This document shows positions 9,095-21,625 of a DNA stretch of 64,000 bases, one piece after another (position 1 is the first letter of the stretch; each line of letters opens with the position of its first letter). The DNA is from Eleusine coracana subsp. coracana (Eukaryota > Streptophyta > Magnoliopsida > Poales > Poaceae): NCBI GenBank assembly GCA_032690845.1, contig CM064425.1:37040240-37104239 (forward strand), written 5' to 3'. The position numbers and the translations under genes were made by a program. The notes under the pieces were generated by a model. The model did not search any database, had not been told where the DNA came from, and worked only from the letters and a program-made list of their open reading frames with translations.

Positions 9095-12000
9095 ATGATA
9101 TGCGGAGGGTCATCTTCAGACTTCGAAAACAAAAGAAGAAGAAGGGATCACTTTCGAATGGTAAACAGCGTTTTCACAGAAGGACCCGTTATCAAGTCAA
9201 AGTGGTCTCATATTCCCATCACATTCACCGAGTCAGATCTCAGCCTCAAAGCTTATCCACATGTCGATGCATTCGCAATCGAAGCTCACATCCACACCTG
9301 GATGGTGAGTAAAGTTCTCGTAGACAACGGCAGCCAGGCAGACATTTTGTTAATAAGCACCTTTGAGCAAATGGGCCTCAGCAAAAGTTCTCTGCAGCCG
9401 TCAAATATACCACTCATAGGCTTCGGCGGAAAAAGAATCACTCCCATGGGCACAATCTCCCTACCGGTATCGTTCTGCAACACTCAAAACCCTCGAACAG
9501 AATATGTAACATTTGATGTGGTGGATCTTTGCCACCCATTTAACGTCATATTTGGGCAGGGCACAATTAACACCTTCGAAGCCGTCATCCATAGTGCATA
9601 TCTATGTATGAAGATTCCAGCAGCCGGAGGGGTTATCACAGTCAAAGGAGATCAGCAAACGGCAAGAGACATAGAAAAAGGTTATGCACCGGGGGAAAGA
9701 AACTGTAACAACATACAGGTTTTCAGCCAAGAGCAGCTAGAGGATGAAGAGAGAGCTCGAAAAGCTCATGAGCAGCATAAAGCAAAAGCAAGAGAAGAGA
9801 CAAGATGTCTCGACAGAGAGAAGATTGTAGTTCAGCCAGACAAAGAAACCAAAAAAGTACTCCTCGACGAACAAGTCCTTGGCCAGTTCATCACTGCAGG
9901 CTCTGGCTTAGACTACGAAGAAGAGAAAAAACTGCTAGCATTTCTGAGTAAGAACAGAGATGTATTCGCCTGGTCTTCAGCAGACCTCGAAGGTGTGGAC
10001 AGAAGCATCATCGAGCACAAGCTAGAAGTCGACACAAAGATCAGGCCAAAGAAACAAAGGCTTCGAAAGATGTCTGATGAAAAAGCAGAAGCTATCAAAG
10101 CGGAAGTCCAACGGCTCCTCGATGCTTCTGTTATCCGTGAAGTCAAATACCCATCTTGGCTAGTAAACTGCGTAATGGTGAAGAAAAAGAATGGGAAGTG
10201 GAGAATGTGTATAGACTTCATAGATCTCAACAAAGCTTGCCCCAAAGATGATTTCCCATTGCCTCGAATTGACAAAATCATGGACGCAGCACCTAGAAGT
10301 GAGCTACTGTCATTGCTTGATTGTTTCTCTGGCTATCATCAGATATGGCTAAGGAGGGAGGATGAGGAAAAAACAAGTTTCATCACACCCTTTGGTACTT
10401 ATTATTTCGTAAGACTGCCCGAGGGATTGAAAAATGCCGGCCCTACATTTTGTCGCATGACTCAGAAAGCCATCGAGTCACAGTTCGGAAAAAGCGTACA
10501 CGCTTATGTGGACGACATTATAGTAGCATGCTAAGCAAAAGGCAACCATATCTCAGACCTCGCAGAAACATTCGCAAACCTTCGAGCAGCAAGGTTAAAA
10601 CTAAATCCAGAGAAGTGTGTCTTCGACATCCGAAAAGGAAGAGTACTCGGCTGCCTGGTGTCAGCCAAAGGCATCGAAGCCAACCCAGACAAAATCAAAG
10701 CAATCATCCAAATGCAAGTACCCCAGTGCCGAAAGGAACTTACGGGCAGAATGGCGGCATTAAACCGGTTCATATCCAGATCAGCCGAGCGAAGCTTGCC
10801 CTTCTTCCAAACACTCCGAGGGGCTCAACACTTCGAATGGGGTCCAGAACAGCAAAGAGCCTTCGCAGAACTAAAAAACTACCTCGAGAAACAATCAAAG
10901 CTAACCAACCCAGAGCCTGGGGCTGTGCTACTATTATATGTCGCTGCGTCCCATTCGGTAGTCAATGCAGTCCTTATACAGGAAAAAAAAATCAAAACGG
11001 TTAAAGGGGAGCCGAAGGAACTCTTGGTGCAACAACCAGTATACTATTTCAGCGAGGCACTGTCTGCCTCCAAGAGGCTATATTCCTAGATGGAAAAAGT
11101 CGCATACGCGGTACTCATGGCCTCCAAAAAGCTACGGCATTATTTTGAGGCTCAGCACATCAAAGTGCACACCAGCCAACCACTTAATGAAATATTTGGC
11201 AACCGGGAAGCTTCGGGAACAATGGTTAAATGGGCCATGGAACTCTCAGAGCATGTAGTAGACTTCGAGAAACGCAGTGCCATCAAGTCTCAGGTACTTG
11301 CTGACTTCATAGCAGATTGGACAACTCCACAGCACATAAAAATCAAACATGGTCTGAGCCAGAGTGGACAGTGCACTGCGACGGAGCCTGGGGACTGGCC
11401 GGGGCAGGAATAGCAGCAGTAGTCACCTCGCCCACAGGTGTGAAAATGAAATACGCTGTAAGGCTCAAGTTTAGTAAAGAAACAGACAAGTGCACCAATA
11501 ACATAGCAGAGTATGAGACAGTACTACTGGGGCTCAAGAAATTGAGAGCACTCCGAGTCCAGAGGTGCAGAATTAGAACATATTCCAAGATCGTTGCCTT
11601 TCAATATGACAAAGAATTCACAACCAGGGATCCACTGCTTGAGAAATACCACAACACCATCCAAAGTATGGAAAAGTATTTCAAAGGCTTCGATATATAG
11701 TACATCGAGAGGAAGTTTAACATGGAGGCAGACGAGCTCGCCGAGTTGGCAGCAAGACAAGAGGCAATACCACAAGATGTGTTTTTTCAAACAATCATAG
11801 AACCTTCGATCAAGGCAGTCCTCCAGGACCCCAAGCAAATACACGCAGTAGCAAGCGAAGATTGGAGAACCCAAATCATTGCGTACCTCAGAGGTTTTTA
11901 CGAGCCAGACACCGAGTTAGAGGCCAAGAGAATGCAGCAAAGGGCCAGGAACTACAGAATCATCGAGGGTCAGCTGTACAAGTCAGGAATTTGTGCTCCA

Positions 12001-12937
12001 CTACTTAAGTGTGTAAGCAAAATGGAGGGCACCTAGCTACTCAGTGAGATACACGAGGGAATCTGCGGAGCGCATATTGGACCACGGCCATTAGCAGCAA
12101 AGGCAGTTAGGCAAGGTTTCTTCTGGCCAACTATGGTCAAGGACGCCACAGAAGTAGAAACCAGATGTGAAGCCTGTCAAAAAATCTCAAATAGGCAGTC
12201 AGCACCCCCACAGCCAACACAACTCATAGCCCCATCATAGCCTATCCAATGCTGGGGAATCGACATCGTTGGACCCTACCCACAGCCCCGGGGAATTACA
12301 GGTGGGCAGTAGTAGCGCTAGAATATTTCACCAAGTGGATCGAAGCAAAACCAATCCCAAACATCTCGGCAGTAACAACCAGAAAGTTCTTCTAGCAAAA
12401 TGTCATCTGCCGTTTCGGAGTGCCAAGGGACATAACAGTCGACAACAGAAAATAATTCGAGAACGATATGTTCAAAGAATTCTGTCACTCCATTGGAACC
12501 AAAGTCGACTTTGCGTCAGTATATCACCCCCAGTCAAACGGAGCCATCGAAAGAGCAAACAACCTTATATTCAAGGCAATAAAAAGATACTCCTCGATGA
12601 CAAGAAACGAAAGTGGGCAGAAGAACTGCCAAGGGTCATATGGTCGCACAATACGACCGAAACCAGTGCAACCAAATACTCGCTCTTCAGGTTACTGTAC
12701 GGAGAAGAAGCAGTCACGCCCGAGGAGATTTTGCATCAAAGCCCCAGAACCTTCAATGCAAAATCAACACATCCTGCAGAGGCGGAATCAAAGGATCTCA
12801 TGGAAGTCGACAGACTGGATGCAATTGTCAACCGTGAAAAGTATCAATCAGAAACCCGCCAGTGGAGGGATCGAAAAGTCGCACCCCGAGCTTACGCACT
12901 AGGAGACCTACTTCTACTCCAAAGCCCGAAAACATAA
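9095..12937 (+). pseudogene. Degenerate pol: protease, RT, RNase H, integrase
   Basis: The protease region is at about 9230-9600, with VLVDNGSQAD (D-N-G-S in place of D-S/T-G). Reverse transcriptase lies at about 10100-10540, with WRMCIDFIDLNKACPKD, LLDCFSGYHQI and an intact YVDDIIVA box at about 10504-10530, but a TAA follows at once. The RT connection and thumb (10658-11089) end in TAG, and RNase H follows at 11370-11700 with CDGAWG and NNIAEYE motifs. The integrase has its HHCC finger at 12040-12190 (H..H ... CEACQ), the CWGIDIVGPY start of the core at about 12248, then a frameshift; the YHPQSNGAIERAN segment lies at 12520-12560 and the C-terminal part runs to 12937. At least six stops or shifts separate the pieces. 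Order and motifs are those of Tat-lineage pol. Confidence 0.88.
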
Positions 12938-13449
12938 AGCAAATGCAAGTTAGAACCCAAATGGGAGGGTCAATACATTGTGGCAAAATCAAACAGGCCC
13001 AGAGCGTACAGGCTCCAAACATCGCAAGGAGAAGAGTTGCCGCATTCATGGAACGCGGACAACCTTCAAAGGTTTTACGTATAGAAAAGGCACCACTCGA
13101 AGCATGTAAACAGCCAAGCATAGCATGAAACTATAAGTGCTACCTTGAGTTTAGTTGGTAGAATTTCTTTTCACGCTTTCCTTTTTAGGCAACTATGTAA
13201 AGGACCGTACTCTTTTCCTCACAAGGAGAACCCTTCGTAGGGGTGAGGTTTTTAATAAGGCGGATCCTATGTAAACCCCAGCTAAATCTATAAAGCTGTC
13301 ATTCCCAAAGCAGTAAGCCTCGCTCAGCAGAGCACTTCAAAACAACTCCCACCATGGAGATTGAAACATTTGACAAAGAGCAAAAATCTCTCAAGCCATA
13401 GCTGCCGCACTGGCTAAGCCCGAAGAGCTAAAACTCTTGCAGCCAGCTA
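12938..13449 (+). other. Non-coding spacer between pol and tandem array
   Basis: No coding signal is visible. The stretch has a GGAGAACCCTTCGTAGGGGTGAGG segment at about 13223-13250 able to form a small hairpin, and an AGCC/AAGC-rich part leading into the tandem array. Confidence 0.5.
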
Positions 13450-14233
13450 ACTTAGCGAAAAAATGCTAAGGGGCTCGTTGCAGCCCAAACCCGTCAAAGT
13501 GTTTGCCTTAAAGCACCTCGCCCCTAGCACTTCGAGGGAGAGGGTTGCGTTTTTCAAAAAACTTAGTAAAAAAATGCTAAGGGGCTCATTGTAGCCCAAA
13601 CCCGTCGAAGGGTTCGCCCTAAAGCACCTCCCCCCTAGCACTTCGAGGGAGAGGGTGACGTTTTTCAAAAAAACTTAGCAAAAAAATGCTAAGGGGCTCG
13701 TTGCAGCCCAAACCCGTCGAAGGGTTCGCTCTAAAGCACCTCGCCCCTAGCACTTCGAGGGAGAGGGTGGCGTTTTTTAAAAAAACTTAGCGAAAAAATG
13801 CTAAGGGGCTCATTGCAGCCCAAAGCCATCGAAGGGTTCGCCCTAAAACACCTCACCCCTAGCACTACGAGGGAGAGGGTGGCATTTTTCAAAAAAAACT
13901 TAGCGAAAAAATGCTAAGGGGCTCGTTGCAGCCCAAACCCGTCGAAGGGTTCACCCTAAAGCACCTCGCCCCTAGCACTTCGAGGGAGAGGGAGGCGTTT
14001 TTCAAAAAACTTAGCGAAAAAATGTTAAGGAGCTCGTTGCAGCCCAAACCAGTCGAAGGGTTCACCCAAAAGCACCTTGCCCCTAGCACTTCGAGGGAGA
14101 GGGTGGCGTTTTTCAAAAAAAACTTAGCGAAAAAATGCTAAGAGGCTCGTTGCAGCCCAAAGCCATCGAAGGGTTCGCCCTAAAACACCTCGCCCCTAGC
14201 ACTACGAGGGGGAGGCTGGCGTTTATCAAAATT
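13450..14233 (+). repeat. Seven-copy ~112-bp tandem array in the Tat-type element
   Basis: Units begin with ACTTAGCG at 13450, 13561, 13673, 13785, 13898, 14009 and 14122, so the period is 111-113 bp. Each unit holds ATGCTAAGGGGCTC, GTCGAAGGGTTC, CCCCTAGCACTTCGAGGG and a run of A. The length variation lies mainly in the A run. Arrays of this kind are common near the 3' end of Tat/Ogre-type elements. The last unit is diverged. Confidence 0.95.
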
Positions 14234-14315
14234 CAACGTAAACGCTAAGCAGCTCATAGCAACACAAACCTGGAAAAACATAATTTATTACAATTGGAAC
14301 TAACAAATGTTTACA

Positions 14316-17300
14316 TCAGAAATCATAATCAACGGGTTCTTCTTTTAAAACAACCCTAGAGGCTAACAACTGGGGAAGCAAAACGGACCATTCATCGGCA
14401 GTGTAACCAGGCCGAGGGGGGCAAGGATTAGGTCTCGAGCCCCCAGCACCAATGACACCTGAATCTTGGACATTTCCACTAGTTGGAACCGGCGCTTGCG
14501 AAAAGGATTTAGCAATCTTTGTCGGTGAATTCGACACAGAGCTAATTGATCGCTTCGCCACAGCAAGCCGTGGACGGGACGGCTGCGGAATTGAGACATC
14601 GGAACCATCGGTGCCCAGGGGTTTCTCGCTTTGCTTTGGAAGCGGAAACCCAGGTCTTCGCTTTCTGCGCAGTCTGTCTATGTTAGCGGAGACTCCCCCA
14701 CCACGGGACCTACCCTTACACGACCAAGTGTGGACAACGCACTAGATGAAGCGCCGCGACTAAATAAGTGGGAATAATTCCCCACAAAAACCACACCGGT
14801 GTCCAAAGTCACCAAGCGCGCCCTAGACGAAGTAGCGCGCTCGGGGTCCTCAAGTCTTTCAGCCTCCGCCGCAACATCTAACGCTTCAAAGCCACTCAAA
14901 CTGGCCTCAGAACTACTCGAAATGGGCGTCGGCACAGAAGCGTCATCCATTAAAGATGGGGACCCCTCGCTCATCAGGCCCAACATGCGCAACGCGGAAG
15001 ACCCACTAGAAGTATCCTCTTCGGATTCCCGCGCAGGCGACACGAAGGACACCGACGCAGGGTGAAGTAGGCATGTCAAAATTATAGTTACAAAATTTCC
15101 CTCAAGACCTCCCAAAAAGTATATTACATCAACATAGCAACTACAAATGATCCTAAACCTCACTCGGTGCAGCCTTTGATCCACCATCCGAAGTTCCAGC
15201 CTTCTCGACGGCGTTCCTTGAAGTGCCTTGGCCCCCTGAAGGATCTTCAGCCTGGTCGCCACCGCTCCTCGAAGAGTTGCGCATCTGCACAGGCACAATC
15301 AACTTCAACTTCGAATGTCGCATGAATAAATGAAAATACAATACAGAAACAGAAGTATAACCTGAGCCAGTTTCTCAATTACAGCCTGTCGAGCAGCTTC
15401 GCGACCGTGATTGCGCCAAAATTTCATAGCAACACGTTTAGCTGCGGCGATGGCCTCCGGTGACAAACCATCTTGAGCGTCCGCCCCAATTGGAAAATTG
15501 CGCCTTCCCAGTGCATGGAAGTGGTCGCAACCTTCGCGTTTCAGCAGCCCGAAAGCGGCCTCCGCAGTATGAAGCTCGCCGAAATTGCTGCGCTTGTCCA
15601 TCATCCCCGGGAGAGCTTCGAACTCAGACTTTAGCTAGCCAAAGAAAATAGCCTCGGTGATAGCAGCCCCATCGGTCAATGACATGGGCTCAGCGCCAAC
15701 ATAACCCAAACCCTCGCAATATTGATGGTGTGCGGATACAGCTTGGGCAGCAAAGCCATAATTGCGAGTCGATCAGTCATGCTTTAAAGCTATGTTTTCA
15801 TTTTTCAAAGCTGTGATCTTAGCCTTAGCAGCTTCCAGATGACTCAAGTCGGTCTTCAATTCAGCAACCTCTGCCTGCGAACCATGAACTCCTTTTGCAT
15901 ACGTGTAGCTTCAAGCGCTGCTTCATCCTTCGTAGATCGAAGGCTATTAAGCTTCTCCTTCAGCAACATATTCTCTATTGCAAGCGAATTCTTCTCTTTC
16001 TCCAATGAAACTAGCTCCGTGCAAGTTTTCCTAGAAGAAATCCGCGCGAAGGTGTGGGCCTGAAACAAAACAACAATCAAAATAACCCTGTCACAAGACT
16101 CAACAAAAATAGTACAACGTTTTTTCATGCACCATCAAAGCCAAGCATACTTACATGTCTCAAAAGGTGGCAGAGATTACGCCGTAAGTCCCTAGCTCCA
16201 AACAGCTTAGCCCCCTCGGCTATGAAAGCATCCGGCGCCGAGCATAGATTAGCCCAAGCCTTGGGATCAGCAAATCCTCATACCCTTCGGGCAGGCCCAA
16301 GCTTCTACCCGCAGACCCCCCAGAGGTTTTAGCCCCAATCAAAAGTTGACTTGGACTCGAAGGTCCAGGGCGAGTAGAAAATTTTTCTTTAAGACCAGCG
16401 AGGGTGTCCGCGGCCTCCGTATCCATAGTCCGACTCTTCACGGGAATAATGGAAGGACTCGAAGCCGGCACATCAACAGCACCGCCTGCAGCAGGGGGAA
16501 ATACTACCACCATGTCATCCTCCTCGTCATCATCGCCGTCAAAAGCATCCGCCATCGCGCCAGCGCGCACCAAAGTCCCAACGGCGCGGAGGCCGGGGGC
16601 AGAGGAGCTCGAAGAGTCCCAGCGAGGTTCTTTCACGAGCGCGCGCTTCAGAGGGACCTTCGAAGTTTCCTCCTCCCTTTTTCTTTTCCCAATCTGCAGC
16701 GGAGGCTTCGCCGGACACTTCTCCTTTCTGGTCTTTTTGGCCCCCGTTGCCTTGCCAACATCCAAACCAATATTACCAGGGGGCCTGTTCCGCCTCACTC
16801 CAGGTCCTGATGCCACACGAGCAGGGTACTTCACACCGGCCAAAGTAAGCACACGGTTGAGCCGGCCACTATGAGAAGTCCGCTCGCAGGTATGTGTTGT
16901 GTTCCTCATGCGTGTAGGGCCCCACCACAGCATCGCTGGCGCGCTGCAGGAAGACAAAAAACTCTTCATCACCAAAACCCCGTTTATCCACGGGCACCTC
17001 CGGGAACGGTATGGTAATGTCAGGCCTTGAGGGGATCTTCTTCTGAATAAAGTCGGGAATTGAGCACCCCTCTCGTAGCAGCCACTTATTCGCAGCCATG
17101 AACTCTTCAATAACGTCCCAGCCGCTTGAGTTGAAGGTAGCAACGCGGAAGGAAGCTTTGTTCTTACAGCCCTTGGGCACCCTGCCCTCCGTGGATCGAG
17201 GCTCGCAAGGAGTCAGCTTCGAAGCTAAGGGAAAAATAGTTGCCTCTCCCCCATCCGCAGGAATAGTTTCTGTGGCAACCTTCACGTATAGCCAGCTTCA

Positions 17301-18698
17301 TGCCACTTGTTGCCCCAGTGGTTTCGGCTGCACTTGACAAATTGATTGTCATGCTTGAAGTGGGGCACGAAGGTAACGTAGCCATAGTCAGCCTCGTGCA
17401 CCACGCCATCGATCTTGATGGTCTTCGGTTGGTAGTGGACATAGTAATATTTGCAGAACACTTCAATATCAGGCTGGACCTAATAACTCAGTACGCCCCA
17501 GGCAAACTTGCTCAGCATGGCCATCCCACTGGGGCTGATATGATGAAGCTAGACGTTGAACCTGCCTAGCACGTCCTTCACGAAGGACGAGCAAGGAAAG
17601 CAAAGTCCAGCAGTGAAGTGGTCTTCAAAAACCATGGCCTCGTCTTGAGCAGGGCAAGGGGTAAACTCCTGACCAGCCAGCCGGGCTCCTCCGGAGGGAA
17701 AACACCCTAACTCGGCAAGTTTATGCAATTTGGGAGTATCGAGACGAGATCGCCAGAAAACGAAGGTTCGACGTCTGGATCCCTCGTGTTCTTTCCCTTT
17801 CCCCTTTCGGCCCTTTGGCCGGCCAAAATCATCAGCAGGCAGCAGATCACTGATATCAGCGTCCATGTCTTCCAGGTCCTCGTCCACTGGACCAGAACTC
17901 CGAACCCTGCGGCTCGAACCTTGCCCTTGGGCGTCGGTGGTAACCCTCCCAACACTTCGAGGAGTGAAATCCTTGTCACCCACGTCTTCCTCATAATCCT
18001 CCTCATCATCCTCCACCTCCTCATCTCCATTGTCTTCTTCTTTATCATCTTCAACTTCTTTTAGAGGGTCCCGACCATGATCATGACCCAGCCCTTCGGG
18101 AGCAGCAGTAAGGTTATCCTCCAAACTCTTGGCAAAATCCGCCTCGGAGTCGCCCTCACTTATAGCGGCGTCGACAGTCGTCGAAGGCAGGTTATCTTCA
18201 ACAGTGGCCTCATCAGGGCGCGCAGTCTGTGCCACTCGAGCCATACCTTCAGATCCTGCAATCAAACACAAAATGTGAGCTCAGTAGGAACACGAAAACT
18301 AGTGCCAACTATCGCAAGGAACACTTCGAAGTAAGGATTCATGCATACCGAGTTAGCTCAAACATTGCCTCAAAAGAAAAAATCACCAAACAATGGTATG
18401 AGTGCATGAAGCTATGGGAAGCTAGACTACTAAAAAGCAAATCACAGCAAAAGCTTCATAGACCTTTACCCCCCCCCCCCTCACCCCCCGCTTATATAGT
18501 CGGGTAAAAACGAACGAGCATTTACTGCGGAGCCTCAAGAGTTGGGGGCACAGTAACACAAAATTTAAAGCGGAAGACCAAGAGCCACGACACCCAAAAT
18601 AGCCAAGCGTTACCTTCGAGAGAACCGGGTGAGCTCTCAGAAGATGGCTCGCTTTCCGAAACAATTACTGTTCGAACCCTAGTCATAATCGCAGGCAT
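14316..18698 (-). pseudogene. Spliced antisense gene of the inner Tat-type element (aORF), decayed
   Basis: Extra antisense ORFs are known from Tat-lineage elements. Here the strand opposite to gag-pol reads as a gene with introns. Exon 1 is 18698-18614 (28 codons, MPAIMTRVR start) and ends at a GT donor. Exon 2 begins at 18255 after a TTTGATTGCAG acceptor, with the frame kept. It encodes a Glu/Asp-rich stretch, then a globular part with CFPSGG..LAGQEFTPCP and FEDHFTAGL motifs that resembles the Transposase_28 ('putative gypsy type transposon') family. It has stops near 17549 and 17490 and a frameshift near 17290. Later pieces include a basic/acidic linker (16220-17143), a leucine-rich coiled coil (about 16090-15856, after a TTTGTTTCAG acceptor), a donor near 15360 and acceptor near 15285, and a final frame ending at 14316. 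The product and function are unknown. Confidence 0.7.
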
Positions 18699-18879
18699 AG
18701 TGGAAGCTCAATGGACGAGTAATTAGTAAAAATAATAATTTTCCACCGCAGTTATTCTCTTTTTATAGGCAGAAGCCCTGGTAGCTTCACTCAAAAAGAC
18801 CAACTTTGATGTTCGAAGGGTGGCGTTTTGGTAAGAGATCCCGGCGAAGCGAGGGTTTCGGCCCATCAAAGTTGGACCC

Positions 18880-18896
18880 ACCCCTTGAGGGGCTAC
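18880..18896 (+). other. Polypurine-tract region of inner Tat-type element
   Basis: CCCTTGAGGGGCTAC lies immediately before the 3' LTR. The TTGAGGGGCTAC form is usual in Tat-type elements rather than a pure purine run. Confidence 0.6.
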
Positions 18897-19471
18897 AATT
18901 GGGGGGATCACTTCGCAAGCCATCCTTCAAGGGTTCGTCAAAGTCGAGCTGCGAATAAAAGTCAAAGTCAACACATTGTTATCCATTTTATTATTATTAA
19001 CTATAACTTCGAGGTACATGTGTTCATCGGAGGCCACGGAAAAACCAAGACCCTTCGGGCGCTACCTCCGCACCCTCGAAGGATGAAGCCATTATCCTTA
19101 AAAGGACAGGGCACCGGGCAAGATCAAGAACCGACATGGCATGAAGAGGGCAATAGGTGGCACTAGCACGTGTTGTGGCGTGCGGAACAAGGAAGGGTAC
19201 CAGAAGTGCTCAAATGAACGATTGATCCTTTATGACCATTTTGTACAGAATATTCGAAGAATATAGTAGGTAATTAGGGACAAAATGGTCATTTGCATAT
19301 GACCTAAGTACGGGCCTATAAATAGAATGCCCCTACTTACTTGTAACAGGAGGAATCGTTTTGGGGATATGTGAGAAGAGTCTTTTGTTCCGTTCCATAT
19401 CTTTCACAATTCCTTTCCATGTTTACTTTTTCTGTTAGTGACACTGAAGCTCACGCTCTGTAACACCAACA
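18897..19471 (+). repeat. 3' LTR of inner Tat-type element (575 bp)
   Basis: It aligns with 6741-7297. The expected terminal TG is changed (AATTGGGGGG instead of TGTTGGGGGG), while the CACCAACA end is kept and is followed by the target duplication CTCTC. It holds an 18-bp segment absent from the 5' LTR. Confidence 0.93.
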
Positions 19472-19805
19472 CTCTCCACACTGGCAAACAAAGTAAGCCA
19501 TGGGCGAAGGAGTTCACAGTCGAGCCGGTCAGACGGTGCAACATCATGCTTGCCCTAGCGGCCACGACAACGGCGATCACCGGCAAGACTAAAGTTCCAA
19601 AGCGCCCGGGGTCTCGAACTTTGTGTGTCAAAACTGAGAAGACAACAGGCTGAGCACTCAAAACAAGTTAATCAAACTGAAATTAAAGATTGTTTAAGGC
19701 CACCACAGGCCACCGAATTTAAATAGATAATAGTTCAAAATTAAGTTATTACATGGGCATGAAAGCCCACCAAAAAACGACTAAGACAACTAATGCAAGC
19801 ACTAA
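19472..19805 (+). other. 3' untranslated part of the outer Tat-type element
   Basis: This stretch resumes the outer element after the nested insertion (CTCTC then CACACTGGC...). I see no coding signal. It lies between the pol tail and the antisense gene relic. Confidence 0.45.
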
Positions 19806-21625
19806 CTAATCCTCCTCTTCAACTCTAGGGAGCGCCTCCTCCTCGTGTGCGCGAGCCAGGACGTTGGCGTGGGGGAAGGTGCGGACGCGGATCACTTCCA
19901 TCTGCGCGGGGGTGTGCCCTTCAACGTGGCCCGCACTAAGGGCCTCAAACACCGCCTCAACCAGGATGAAGTGAGTGGAAAACACACTAATGGCGGTACG
20001 CACACCGTGATGCACGCCTCGCTTGGCCCACTCGTGCCCTACCTCCATCAGCCTCCCGACTTGTTCGATGGGAGCAGCGTCAAGAGCGACATCCACCTGA
20101 AGCGCCCGCGCCGCTCGACCCAGCAGAGCACAAAGCGCGCCCTTCTCCTCGGCCTCCTAACGAAGGGAGCCCTCGATCGCCGCCAGCCTTGACTCGAGGT
20201 ATGTCCAACACCCACCAAAAGTCAGCAAACCCAAAAGAAACAACATGCAAGAAACGGGGTCACGAAAACCCTACCTTCCTCCCTCTTGTGAGAAGCCTGC
20301 AGCTACGACAAGTAGCCGGCAGCGACCGCGGCGGCATCCTGAACCGCCTTGTCCGCCTCCTGGTGGCACAGCTTGTCTTGCTGCAACGCGAGTCCCAGCC
20401 TTTCGGCCTCCACGGCGCTGGACGCAGCCCGCGCCATGGCCCTGTCCCGTTCCCCTCGAGCGAGAGCGAGGTCGCGCTCCGCCGCGACGAGCTCGCACTC
20501 GACCTGCTCCAAGGAGGCCTCAAGCTCGACCACACTCATGCCAAGGTCCTCCCAGAGTCGACGCTTCTCCTCCAAGTTCTGACGGGCGTCAGCCAGGGCC
20601 TGGAGGGATGCCGCGGCCGAGGCCTCGCACTCAAGCCTCAGTGCCCAGCACGCAGCGGGGACCCAAAGCACCACGGAGCTGCACGAGTTCTCCAGCGACT
20701 TGAGCTCGCCCTCCACCAGCGCACGCTCTGCCACCGTCAGAGGCGGGACTCCATGATCTCCAGCATCCGCGGCACCCACGATGGCTCCCGCGCCGATGAT
20801 AGCAGGGGACGCGGTCGATGCGGCGCCCTTCCGAGCACCGGTTCTAACGTCCTCGACCTCCTACGTAGCAGCCACCTCAGTGTCACACGCCCGCGTCTCC
20901 TCGACCGTAGCGGCCGCCGTGGCGTCGCACGCCCGCGCCTCCTCGGTAGTAGCCGCTGCGGCGTCTCGCGCCTGTGCCTTCCCAGTGGTGCCCACCTTGA
21001 GCTGCTTCATCAGGGACAGCTTAGGCCAGCGAGGATCTTGGCCCAGGACCCGTCGCTTCTTGACCGGTGCGTTGCCGCTCGCCGGTTCGTCTCGTGGGCG
21101 CCTTTTTGCAGCCGTCATGGGGGACACGGCCTTAGCCGCGACGATGACGGGCGGTGTCTCAACGCGCGCTGACTCAACCTCCGGCTCTGCCACCTGGACC
21201 ACACCCTCGATAGGGGAGCCTGCCACCAGGATCTGAACCTCAGAGAGATCCCCGCTCAGTGCTGGTGAATAGGGCTCCTCCGCTGGTCCCAACCCGTCTG
21301 AGGATGGCAAGATCAGGGACAACCCCATCCCCAGAGTCGGGCGCGCCAAAGGCGCATAGCCAAGGCTCGCCGCCAGCCCGGCGTCGCCACCGACGTCATC
21401 GTCATCCTCGCCATTGTCGGCATCGTCGCCATCGACATCGTGACCATCGCTGTCAGCGTCCTTGTCGTCATCGTTGTCATCGCCATCGTCGTCATCACCA
21501 CCGCAGGCATCGTCGCTACCGCCATCACCATCCTCATCGTCGTTGTCGCCGCCGTCGCCTCCTCCACCGTCATCACTGCGAGGAACGTCCCTTCGGCGTC
21601 CGCGCCAAGAAAGACAGAATGGCAA
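19806..21625 (-). pseudogene. Antisense ORF relic of the outer Tat-type element
   Basis: On the - strand, 21625-20861 is open for 254 codons. It starts with a long Asp/Gly-rich run (about 21560-21380), has a basic KKRRV segment, and ends in an Ala/Thr-rich imperfect repeat. 20779-20303 is open for 158 codons and reads as a charged coiled coil (E.ELVAAERDLALARGERDRAMARA). 20096-19806 encodes a C-terminal piece ending in EEED. The order (acidic region, basic patch, coiled coil, short tail) parallels the antisense gene of the inner element, which supports the same class of aORF. The N-terminal globular domain was not found upstream, so the gene is partial. Codon use is very GC-rich. Confidence 0.5.

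Larger units (their letters stand above)
6741..19471 (+). mobile_element. Complete, decayed Tat-type Ty3/gypsy element with antisense gene
   Basis: The two LTRs (6741-7297 and 18897-19471) are flanked by the same five bases CTCTC (6736-6740 and 19472-19476), so the 12.7-kb insertion is complete. Order: LTR, primer site, gag, pol (PR-RT-RH-INT), tandem array, antisense gene, polypurine tract, LTR. The RT/RH sequence and the antisense gene place it in the Tat lineage. All coding regions have stops or frameshifts. By eye the LTRs differ at about ten places in the first 135 bp plus one 18-bp indel, so the insertion is old. It sits inside the outer Tat-type element. Confidence 0.93.

Noticed and set aside
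13450..14233. Regular repeats that could suggest a CRISPR-like array
   Set aside because: The units are contiguous ~112-bp tandem copies with no unique spacers, inside a plant retrotransposon.
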